This document shows positions 37,201 through 47,085 of a stretch of DNA of 64,000 nt, piece by piece; the first letter of the stretch is position 1, and each line of letters begins with the position of its first letter. The translations under genes were made by a program, and so were the position numbers. The notes under the pieces were generated by a model. The model did no database searches. It was not told the origin of the DNA and saw only the letters and a list, made by a program, of their open reading frames with translations. The stretch is taken from contig VWZF01001862.1 in NCBI GenBank assembly GCA_013396755.1, positions 124,001 through 188,000 on the forward strand, written 5' to 3'. This stretch comes from Sclerurus mexicanus. Taxonomy: Eukaryota; Chordata; Aves; Passeriformes; Furnariidae.

Positions 37201-38171
37201 AATACCCATTCATGCTTAGGCCGAAGAGAACTGATGCAAAGTGCTGCTCTAAATAATTATCCTCTTGACTGCACTTGTAGGCAAGAGTTTTCCAAGGGTT
37301 AATCAGATGGGTAGATGCAGTTACCCACAAAGCAGACAGAAATTTATGTACATATAAAAACTAAGTGCCAGGAAACACACCTAAGCTCGATACACGCTTC
37401 CTCCCTTAAATCTGTGGTTGTGATTTTTCCCTATGTGAGCAAGACTGAGAATTTATGCTTTATCCCATCTGAAGCATCTTTGGGTGGGATAAAAATCCTC
37501 CTTCAAATTAACATCTTAGATAGTTCACTCGTACTGCCCCTTCCTCCTTGAAAAGGCAAGCTTAGAACTGAAAGAAACACTGCCCTCTTTCTACATTTAG
37601 GAAAGCAGGCTTTGATCTTTGTAAGCTGCAGGGACTGCATTATATCATCTGTTGCTCCCCCAGGAGAATGGGCTAAACAACGGGAGAAGGTCTTTGAATC
37701 ATCATTAATTTACAGATGCCTTCCCACTAGAACATAAACTGTTCTCCAGAAAGATAAGTGTGAATCTTGATTTATTTTTGATACAAGAGTGATTGCAGCG
37801 GTAGGAACAGTGGTTATTTGAGCTACTGTATCTGTATCAGTCTTCCCAAGTAGAAAGGTCGTAACACTGCACCTCTTCAAACCATTCTCCAGTAACAGGG
37901 CACTTTTCTGTGTGACCAGATGATTTTTGGCCAGGTAAGTTCCTTTGTGCAGAGAGACTGGGAGGTGACATGTTTGCATCTCAGTTGCCTGGACTCTGTT
38001 CAAATTCAGCTCACAGATGTTCTCCCTTTCTGTATTCAGTCCCAGCACCCCAACCTGTCATAGCCTTGTCTTCCATTTTTCTTCACTGTTCCTGTGAGCT
38101 ACAGTTGACAACTTGCTTATTCAAGCTTTGAGTAATATAGAAAAGCAATAAATTCACTAGAAATTGTTATC
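34269..38171. other. Noncoding stretch, no gene seen
   Basis: Unique AT-rich DNA with frames up to 112 codons (minus, 37710-38048) showing no domain. A GATGGAAACTGAG word near 37086 recalls the MIR core, but the flanks do not match. A minor pyrimidine-rich region begins near 38160. Confidence 0.5.
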
Positions 38172-38181
38172 TTTTTTTTTT
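38172..38181. repeat. T10 homopolymer
   Basis: Ten consecutive T, followed by CTTTTC, making a short pyrimidine tract. Confidence 0.8.
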
Positions 38182-39137
38182 CTTTTCTGCACAATGTCTG
38201 GCTCAAATATATGGTTGGTAGATCTGCAAAAAAATCTGCTTAACGATACCCCTCTCTGATTTTCAGTTCCAGACAGATTTCAGAAATGTTGTACCAAATC
38301 ATCCAATTTCTACTCTGTCTTACCTGCCACATCTCCTCTGTACAGGAAGCACTGAAGATGTTTGCTGCTGTAGATCTTCACTTTACTTTTCAGAGACATC
38401 TTTCTGCTAGATCTCTGATAGCTGTCAGAATGTATTGCTTTCTTGCCTGACATTTGCATGGGTCTTCCATCAAATACTGCCTTCCACAGCAATCCACCTG
38501 TCCACATAAGTGAAAATCTCCTTTTTTTCAGCTCTTTTCCTGTAAACGCTACTCTTCCATCTTTCTATATTCCTCCCACCTTCATCAGCTTTGATTTGGA
38601 GCTACACACACACAGACTGTATACACAAACACAAAGATGTTATAGAAACAACTGAAGAAATTGAGGAGTCTCTCAAAGCATAATCACTCAGAGTTAGGGT
38701 GGGGAGTACAATGTCTAATTTATCATTGCTCGTTTATGCATCACTGTTAATGTCACCAGCAGATGTGCCTCTTTGACAAGATGGAAACGCCGAGTGTCTT
38801 GCATGCAGGATTGTCCCAGAAATGCCATCACATGCATTTCACAAGTAATACAAGTCTGCAGCAAACTGGTGGACGTGCAAAAACATTCAGTAGTTTTCTT
38901 TTTATGGATAAGGGAGATTTTAACACTCCCAGCTTTAACAGAAGACAGTACATCTGGCTCCATTCTTTACCAAATGAATGAATGCTCTTTGTAAGGGTGG
39001 ATAATAAATACAGTCATAAGCTATCAGTATAAATTGATGAGCTGTAAGGGATATCCTTCATTCCCCTTTGGTTAGGAAACCTTGTGTTGTAGTTAATAAA
39101 CATCCAGTAAAAAATAAGAAGTAAGATAAGTAGATGA
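38182..39137. other. Noncoding stretch with a short CA repeat
   Basis: Unique-looking DNA. A short (AC)5A run lies at 38604-38614. Overlapping frames at 38715-38994 on both strands are 72-82 codons and unrecognisable. Confidence 0.5.
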
Positions 39138-39178
39138 GTGTGTGCATGTACATGCTAGATGTGTGTCTGCACACACAC
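39138..39178. repeat. Alternating purine-pyrimidine tract
   Basis: Positions 39138-39155 alternate purine and pyrimidine for 18 bases (GTGTGTGCATGTACATGC). After a short break, TG-rich (39161-39166) and CA-rich (39168-39178) segments follow that can also pair as a small hairpin. Such tracts favour Z-DNA in vitro. It looks like a decayed TG/CA microsatellite. Confidence 0.7.
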
Positions 39179-40197
39179 CTACCTTACCCACCACAACACA
39201 CGGAGAGGACTGAGGCAGCTGCTCCTGGAAGAAGTGAATTTTAGAAGCTGCAAACTGTTTCCTTGAACAAATGGCAAGCTGTCTCAGTGAAAGACATCTA
39301 TAGCTTGCTCCTGGTGAAATTTCACTGTGCTCACACAGAAAAATTGTCTTGACTTGCAATAGGAGCAGCATTTTCTTGTACAATATATTCATGGACTCTT
39401 TGCAAATATCTCAAGCTCTGCGGGCAAATACTAATAAAAGGAAAAGTGGGTCAATTTGCTTAATTCAAATCCAGTAAGAGAGGGAGTGATGTTTGAAACC
39501 AGCAAGAAAGAAACTGAGGACTAAATAAACAAACGAAGAATTTTTGCAAACACCTTAAGAAATCCAGTCTGAAAAACAGTCACAGAACACAGCAAGCTAA
39601 ATATGAGCTATAAACACATAACATAAATACAAGCATATTTGATTTTGAAATTTTCAGATACAGACCCTGAACTTCCTCTCCTTGGTCTATTGCAGATTGT
39701 TTGGTTTGTGTAATAAAATTATTTTGGTTTGTCCATTAAAACATACTGCAATTTCCTTCCTCGAGAAACCCCACATTTCAGTGCATTGACATTAGCTCTC
39801 TGAAGACACATGGCTTATTTCAGCTGAGAAGTGTTCTGATCTACAGGAACTAATTAGAGCATTTTCTCGAGCTCATCCCTTTCTTCTCATTACTGGTGAC
39901 CGAAGACAACTGCTGAGACATGATTATTACAGAACTGTCTGCTAGTGTATGCATTATCTTTACAGAAATAAATCAGCAAACACTACCAGAGGAAGGGATA
40001 GGGAATGCTTAGGAAAACAGCCACTGGCAGAAAACAGCACCCAAAAGAGTCACCCTGAGGCCACACAAACCAATCTCTGCCAGAAACAGCTTCAGAAAGA
40101 AATGCTGCTGGGGAAAGGAAAACAGAAGAAATTAAGTCTGTGCAGGGTGATATGAGTGTTTATTCACGAAGGCATTCCTAAAATGATCAGAAAGTCA
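39179..40197. other. Noncoding stretch, no gene seen
   Basis: Unique AT-rich DNA leading up to the next CR1 copy; short frames only. No recognised motif beyond common AT-rich words. Confidence 0.5.
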
Positions 40198-40598
40198 GAA
40201 CACATTTCCTATGAGGAAAGGCTGAGGGGGTTGTGGTTGTTTAGCCTGGACAACACTCCTGGAACACCTTATTGCAGCCTTTCAGTGCTTAGAGGGGGCT
40301 TAGATGAAAGATTGGGACAGATTTTTTAATAGGGTTTGTAGCAATAGAACAAGGGGTTAACAGTTTTAAGCTAAAAAAGGGTAGATTCAAACTAGATAGA
40401 AGGAAGCAAATTTTTGTGATGAGAGTGGTGAAACACTGGCACAGGTTGCCCAGAGAGGAGGTGGATGTTTAAGGTCAGGTTGGACGGGGCTCTGAGAAAC
40501 CTGACTTAGCTGAAGATGTCCCTGCTCGCTGCAGGGGGTTGGATTAGATGGCCTCTAAAGGTCCCTTCCAACCCAAACTATTCTGTGATTCTGTGATT
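40198..40598 (+). mobile_element. CR1 LINE 3' end, about 400 bp
   Basis: A plus-strand CR1 copy starting near CTATGAGGAAAGGCTGAGGG (40209). It continues through TTTAGCCTGGA, CTTATTGCAGCCTTTCAGTGC, GGGGACAG-like and GCAATAGAACAAGGGG blocks, GGCACAGGTTGCCCAGAGAGG (about 40438-40458), GGTCAGGTTGGACGGGGCTC and GGTCCCTTCCAACCC. It ends in two tail units ATTCTGTG (40580-40587 and 40588-40595). This is the best-preserved 3' end among the five copies. It is 5'-truncated, with no coding capacity. Confidence 0.95.
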
Positions 40599-43500
40599 TC
40601 TCAGTGTGCTCTGCTGTGACTGAACAGCTTCATACAAAGAGTTTTTGAGCTCAATAAATTAGTGTTATTTACAGATTAGTTTACTTATTTAGGGCCATTC
40701 CTTAGCACCACACTCTAGGTGTGATATATTTGACCTCAAAATGACAGTTTGTTTCATCTGCAAGTTCTTAATTGCTGTGCAAAAGCCAGCAATAATTACA
40801 TAAGAAGAGAGGAAAAGGGAGGCATAAGTTGCTCGTCCATTTTAATATGGATCCATATTAATGGTATAACATTTCTGCATTTGTGGTGCTCTTCCACATT
40901 TCTGCATGTGGTTCTGTTTTTATTGTCAGACATGCCAGAACTTCTAAAAATGCATGAACTTCTAAAAACCTGCACTAAGTTGCCATAGCATCATACTCTT
41001 ACAGGACTGAATGTCCCACGGAGTCAGCTGATATGTCAGCACATTATAAAGACAGAGTAAGATTAATGAGAGGGAAGTGCAGAGAGTTATTCACAATATT
41101 GGCACCATCGTGCCCCTAAGAAGTGCAAAGGTGGCTCTAGCTGTGCAAACAGACTTGCCTGACTATGTGTTTCAGACAAAGAGTGGGTTGCTTTGTTGAA
41201 GAGTGTGAATAAGACATGCCAGATCTTAACCGAGCCAGTCAATATGACAAATCCTGCAGTTTGAAAAAAATGGTCAGGACAAAACTCAGCTTCAAAGAGC
41301 AGCCCCAGCACCAGAACAGACTCGAGTAATTATAAGATCTACTGTGCTGCACAAGCACACTCAACAAAGAGGATCTTAACTTTCCCAGTCCTTCAAAATC
41401 CTTTTCTTTTTTCCTATTTCTAGAGTGCAGTGGGGCTTACAAAGCATAAGTTTTCAAAAGTGACAGATTTAAATCCAAACCAAAATAACAACAACAGGAA
41501 AACAGGAAAACATCGCACGGGGTTTATGAGGGAGAAAATCACACGGCATTTTTACATGCAAATGATGAATATCTGAGAGAAAGAATTCAATATGATAAAT
41601 GGGATGTTTCCTCTCTGCCATTAAACGAGCTCCTGTGATGCATTTGTCTCTCCCAGCCTTACATTTCCATAGGAAATTGCACAAGCTTTCCCATGCAAAT
41701 TTGCAGCAGCTGTAAAGGGGATACAGACCACAAGGTCGTGACTGGTTAACCCATCAATCCAAAGTAACTGATGGATATTTTTCCTACCAAGGAAGGGAAC
41801 TGAAAAGAAGGAAGACTCTTCTAGGTCTCTCTGTGGGGTTTGTCTGTCTGTTTGTTTTTCCGATTTTTAACATTTAATTACTACTACCAGTACATTTTTC
41901 ACTTTTTAGGAAGAACAGAGTCTATCACAGTCATGGACTGAGTTCATGGCTCAGCAGTAGTTTCCCACAGTGCCAACAGCCAAGGCTACACTGAAACATT
42001 TAACTTAGTCTAAATGTGTCTTTAAGGACTGGGGGGTGGAAAAATGTATATAAGTCAAGAATGCCCCTCAAAAGAGTTTAGTTTATATCATCAGTAGCTA
42101 TGCCAGCAGGGAAAACAGTTTTCAGCAGTATAAGCAGTGTACACTATCCCTTCACCAGGGGTTTCTGTAACAGTGCTGTGGCACAGGGATCTTCATCATT
42201 TCACCTTGTGTCCTTCAAATTATCTTCTTTAAAATTTTGAATAAAGAGGGGAAAGCAAACAACTGTATCACTTTCATAAGCAACTGATTACTTTCTGAAG
42301 CCAATATCCATCACCATCTCACAGTTCCCAAACCCACAGAACTTTCACTGCAGCCAGGGAAGGTTCTGCCAGCAAAGACTGTAACAGGAAACCAAACACA
42401 CTGAACCTTATTTTCATAGGGAAAGACAAAGTGAAAATGAAACGAGTTAACCATAAATGCTCTTCTTGAAAGGACACTCAAAGTTTAAGATGGTGCTACA
42501 AACAAAGGGTTAGATTTTGGATGGAGAAATGTTACAGTTGTTTTCTGTCTCTGCTGAAGACAAGAAAAACTCTTCCCATCACTTTAGAAGGCTCCTTGAT
42601 TAGGGAATTAAAAAAAAAGGAAGAAACAAATAATGACAGCCAATTTCCAGTGCTTTTAGGCTACTCCATATCAAACAGTGTGATGAATGTAGCAATATCA
42701 CTTTTGGCTATAGCACGAAAAATATTATTCTCTATAGACGCTGCAGCATAAAACAAAAATGCTTTTATTACCAGTAGCAATGATGTGACATGCCTGATAA
42801 ATGCCACTTTAAGACTCCTTTGGGTCCCAGCATCCCTTCACACTTATTATCAAGTTACTAATAGATTCTGTAGGTTTGACTGGCCATCATTTAGGAGTGT
42901 CATTTGCTCTAAAATGACAGAAAAGTAAAATGTTCTAAAAAGCTCAATTTTTCTCTTTTCCCTGACTGAGTGACTAATGAGTAAGAATAATAACTTTTAT
43001 TCATGTTGTCTGGGTGATAAAATGGCCATTGTAAAATGATGAATATCAAGTAAAGATGTTTTCATTTAACACAGGCAGGGGAAAAAAAACATGAACCTTT
43101 AAGTCTTAAAAATATGAAAGAGAGCAGGCAGCTATTTAAGAATTCACATCTCCTCTATGACAACTGAGTCTGTTTTCCTTTGTTATTAGTTTTTCTCTGG
43201 ATGCAGAGAAGCATTGAAAACAACAGGGTCAGACATGTTACAGATTAAATTCTTGCTTGCAGGATGATATTGTCCAAAGGCCCCCACTGAGATTCACACC
43301 CCTTTATTCTGGGTAATGTATAGACAGACCATACAGGCTAATTCCTGCAGCGGAGTGTAAAGCTACATAAACCAGACAAGCAGATGATCAGAGCAGAGAT
43401 GCACAAAAGAAAAAAAAGGAGAAAATAGTTGTGTAGCAGATTCTGGCAGATCTCACACTGTATTATATTTAGATTAGAGATGATACTTTGGTTGCAAACA

Positions 43501-44930
43501 CCTTGGAAAGGCCTTTGCAAGTCATAATACCCAGCAGAGGATAATTTTCACCCACAGATGGTTTCCAGACTATACTACAGTACCAACAGAAAAAAAGAAT
43601 ATAAACCATTTCTTTCTGCAAATTTAATTAATGGGAGCTGAGTCCCTAATTCTCTAAAGCCACTTAAAAACCCAACATAAATTCCTGTCTGTATTAGAGA
43701 ATTCGATCTCCCCATGACAAAGAAGCAATAAGTAATTTTATATAACTAACTCAATGTAAATGCTTATCTGACCCTTCACTCATCTTGCTCAGTCCCTGTA
43801 GTTCAGTCTGGTCAGCAATGGGGGCCACTGGGGTTGATCTCTTCTGGAAAGAACAAAACATTAAGTTCTTTTCAACCTGCTTGTGTGTTGGTAAGGCACA
43901 GGGTTTTTTAACACTTGCCTTAAAAATTTACCTTTCCTTAAGACAGCTCAGCCTGTTCAGTCCAATGAGTTTATTTGGGGATCAAAGGCACAAAGCAATA
44001 TTGTGCCCTTATAAACATGGTAGCAAGTAATCATATTCCAACATTATTTAAATTAAAGGGTTACTTTAGATTTGACATGGCAGCAGTTCCAATAACACTA
44101 CTGGAAATACTACTGATTTGCACAAATTACATCCTGATTCAGCTTCCTGGGGTTCAGTATTGATTTTCATCTGGATGAGTCTACCATCTTTAGCTTTTCA
44201 GTTCTTCAGGGTGATTGAAATGTCACTGGAGAGCCCAGTCCTGCCAAAAAGGAATTAAGTGAGCTAACTCTTGAGCAAGTGTCTTTGGTTGTTCTCCTTG
44301 AGATGAAGAAATTCCATCATAAAAAGGGCCCAAAGGACAAAGGGCTTTATGGGGTAGGGGATGAATGGCCAGCACCCCAATTGATTCAGCAGGCAGAGCA
44401 AAGTGGAGACTGTGGGAGATTAAAGCATCCACTCCATGGCCTCAAGAAAGGACTCAGCTCTACAGCCTGTTCAGGAACAGTGCCACAGTGTGTGATCCAC
44501 TCCGAGAGGATCAGGGTGCCATTGCCACTGTGCTTCTGATTCATTAGACAGACTTTGAAATGCCAGCTCTGGTCACTCAGTGGCCAGTTTGGATCGTAAC
44601 GAGTTCCTTGGCAAAGATGAGAAAAAAACCCAACATATGATCAGAAAGATCACAAAATGCTGGTCTGGCTGTATTGCAGGCTGTGTAATGTAAACTCTAT
44701 CAAATAAACACTCCCAGATATTTTCCTACTCTCCGATTACGGCACTAGAAATGCTCAATAATGTTCAACAAATGTACGAAAACAGCATATGTCAATCCAG
44801 CATTTCCTTCAAACTGTTCTATTTCCAGCTCCTGTTTTGTTCAATTAACACTGCTGTAACTGACTCACTCTCATTACATCTGATCTCTTGAGAAGAACAG
44901 AAGGAGTTTTCGTTAGCACTGAAAATCTCT
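40599..44930. other. Noncoding stretch, no gene seen
   Basis: Unique AT-rich DNA between two CR1 copies. Two consensus octamers ATGCAAAT lie 130 bp apart at 41556-41563 and 41693-41700. TGTCTG/TTTG-rich words occur at 41841-41858. Frames reach 86 codons, with no recognisable protein. Confidence 0.5.
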
Positions 44931-45452
44931 AATTCACAGAATATCCTGAGCTGGAAGGCATCCACAAGGATCACTGAGTTCACCTCCTGACCCTGCACAG
45001 GACACCCCAAGAATCCCACCCTGTGGCTGAGAGCGTTGTCCAAACACTCCTGGAGCTCTGTCAGGGTGCTGTGCCCACTGCCCTGGGGAGCCTGTTCAGT
45101 GCTCAAAAACTCTCTGGGTAAGAAGACTTTTTCTAATGTCCAACTTAAACCTGCCCTGACACAACTCCAGGCTGTTCCCTCAGGTCCCGTCACTGCTCAC
45201 CAGAGAGCAGAGGTTGGTGCTGCCCCTTGTGAGGATGTTGAAGACCCCAATGAGGTCTCCCCTCAGTCTCCTCCAGACTGAACAGACCAACTGCCCCTCC
45301 AACACTCCTCACACAGCCCCTCCAGACCCTTCACCATCCTCATGTCCCTCCTTTGGACATTCTCTTATAGTTTAATGTCTTTTTCATACTGTGTACCCAA
45401 AATTGCCCCCAGCCCTTGAGGTGAGACCATAGAAATGTAGAGTAGAGCGGGA
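44931..45452 (-). mobile_element. CR1 LINE 3' end, minus strand, about 520 bp
   Basis: The longest CR1 copy and the only one in reverse orientation. Read from the plus strand it begins with the complement of the 3' tail (ATTCACAGAAT), then CCTGAGCTGGAAGGCATCCACAAGGATCA, TCCAAACACTCCTGGAGCTC, GGGGAGCCTGTTCAGTGC, TCCAACTTAAACCTGCCCTG, a CCTCAGTCTCCTCCAGACTGAACA block near 45263-45286, and GAGTAGAGCGGGAC at its 5' limit. It belongs to a different subfamily from the plus-strand copies. A 124-codon minus-strand open frame (44819-45193) lies in this 3' region and is not the CR1 reverse transcriptase. Confidence 0.94.
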
Positions 45453-46059
45453 CTGTGTGTTAGAAATCATTTGTAAAATTATTTTTTTAGTCCTAAAGAC
45501 AAATTCATTTTACCCAAGACTAGAAGACTCTCTTGCTATTAAATCATCATCACCGAAAACATCACTGAAAGGTCATTTTGTCAGTGTTCTCATTCAATAT
45601 TGCCAGACCCAAATTTCCCTGTGTGTGCCTGGATCTCTCTGCCTCAGGCACTCTCTTTCTTTGTTGCTCAGGTGAAGGCAGCTGCTGTGTGGATATACTT
45701 TACAATGTGTTTTGAAATTATGCTCTAAATAAAAATTGGGTTCTGTAGGCTGCAATAGGCAAGTATAAATAAGGAATATGTCTGTGGTTTAAACACAGCG
45801 AGTAAAACACACATCCCTAACACAGAGTAAGAAACACTTCTGGATAGAGGCAGGAAGGTAAGATATTATGTTTTAAATAAAATCTAATGCTAATGAGCAT
45901 TTCTATGATGGATTTGTATTAAAATTACCTTGCAAAGATTTTTAAAACAGGTGTGTTAAAATGTTCACTTGAAATCATTATGAATTTCTGTCTGAGGAGC
46001 AAGTTGTCTTAAAGGGTCCATTTTCTAACACAGAACTGTATTCACTTTATGAAATATTT
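45453..46059. other. Noncoding stretch, no gene seen
   Basis: AT-rich unique DNA downstream of the CR1 5' truncation point. One 72-codon frame (45457-45675), with no recognised content. Confidence 0.5.
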
Positions 46060-46240
46060 TGCATTATATTTTAATTAAAGTTATAATTACAGAACTAAAC
46101 ATAATTAGCTTCTTTCTTCAAAAGAAATTGGAAGTGAACTTACTTTATTAAATTTTCAATTTGTTTCCTGCAGTGTTACATAGTTTATTCTAATTAATTG
46201 AATGAGATCTCATAAATATTTTATCAACATAGGGATGTGA
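46060..46240. promoter_or_regulatory. TAATTA cluster, candidate homeodomain-bound element
   Basis: Four copies of TAATTA, the palindromic core bound by many homeodomain proteins, lie within about 125 bp: 46072-46077 (inside TTAATTAA), 46084-46089, 46102-46107 and 46191-46196. A further GATTAA follows at 46240. The local composition is very AT-rich, which raises the chance expectation. A distal enhancer is one reading; plain AT-rich drift is the other. Confidence 0.22.
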
Positions 46241-46821
46241 TTAACAGCTCAAGTTTTGTGTGGTTTTCTTTCTTCTTTCCAGCTTTCTTCTCCTCTGCAT
46301 TACCACTCCCCCCATTTCCATGTTCCCTCTCCTGCCTTCGGTGACAATTTCAGTGGGTTAGCCCTGCCAGAACCCCCCTCCTCCACTGCAAAATGCTGCA
46401 TTTTTGCAGTCTTGGCCATAAGAAGCCATTTTTGACTTCTCTTTGGGAATGTTATCTAAGGAAGCCCTCATATAACACAGAGCATGGAAGTGACACTCAT
46501 TTCTTGTGTGATTTATGACTTCCACACTGAATAGCTTCCTGCAGAATCTTTTCTGGTTTTGGGAGGTGTGTGTGTGTGCAGCATATTTGTTTATTCTCTG
46601 AGCAGATAAAGCAGAAAGGAATAAAAAGGGCTGTAACCTCCCATTAGTACACCCTACCCTAGAGATTACAGAGTGGAGCAGAAGGCACATTTCACACAGC
46701 TCCCCCGTCCCTGCTGTGTTGCAAAGGGCTCCATTTTCACGTGAGATTAAACCTTGGGGGTGCTGAATGGTTTGAGCCTCTGCCTTCACCTGTTCAGCCT
46801 CCTGTTTGCCATGTGGACACT
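46241..46821. other. Noncoding stretch with short GT repeat
   Basis: CT-rich at first, then GC-richer. A short (GT)6G microsatellite lies at 46566-46578. A 167-codon minus-strand frame (46358-46861) runs through the stretch and into the minisatellite; its product has no recognisable domain and is probably noncoding. Confidence 0.5.
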
Positions 46822-46863
46822 CAGCACAGCGCAAACACCAGCACAGCAGAAACACCAGCACAG
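46822..46863. repeat. 17-bp minisatellite, about 2.5 copies
   Basis: Unit 1 CAGCACAGCGCAAACAC (46822-46838), unit 2 CAGCACAGCAGAAACAC (46839-46855), then a partial CAGCACAG (46856-46863). The full units differ at two adjacent positions. It keeps several frames open in this region and may be polymorphic. Confidence 0.85.
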
Positions 46864-46987
46864 TGCCCTCAGGCCCCTTTTACAAGATCAGAGCCAGTTT
46901 CAGGGGGAAACCACACCAGGGGCTTCACGGGCTCACAGGAAAGAGGCAATCCTTTCTTCAAAGCACGTCAAAGCAAATAAAAAGGGA
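46864..46987. other. Spacer between minisatellite and SINE remnant
   Basis: GC-richer unique sequence; three plus-strand frames overlap here because stops are sparse. The last part may already be degraded SINE sequence. Confidence 0.4.
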
Positions 46988-47085
46988 AGGAGGACATGGA
47001 GGTGAAGTGACCTGCCTGTAGTTACACACTGCAGCAGGACAGACAGGAGAATTCACCCTCCCAATCCCCTGGCCGAGGTTTCCTC
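46988..47085 (+). mobile_element. MIR-type SINE remnant
   Basis: The core GAGGTGAAGTGACCTGCC (47000-47016 region) followed by AGTTACACACTGCAGCAGGACAG matches the well-known MIR segment order GAGGTTAAGTAACTTGCC, then GGTCACACAGC, then a GGCAG-like part. GAATTCACCC at 47050-47059 corresponds to the MIR GATTCGAACCC part. Together these give about 80-100 bp of plausible alignment in plus orientation. The call rests on remembered consensus and visual matching. MIR-like elements are sparse but present in bird genomes. Confidence 0.5.

Noticed and set aside
44819..45193. 124-codon minus-strand open frame
   Set aside because: It lies in the 3' untranslated part of the minus-strand CR1 copy and does not show reverse-transcriptase motifs.
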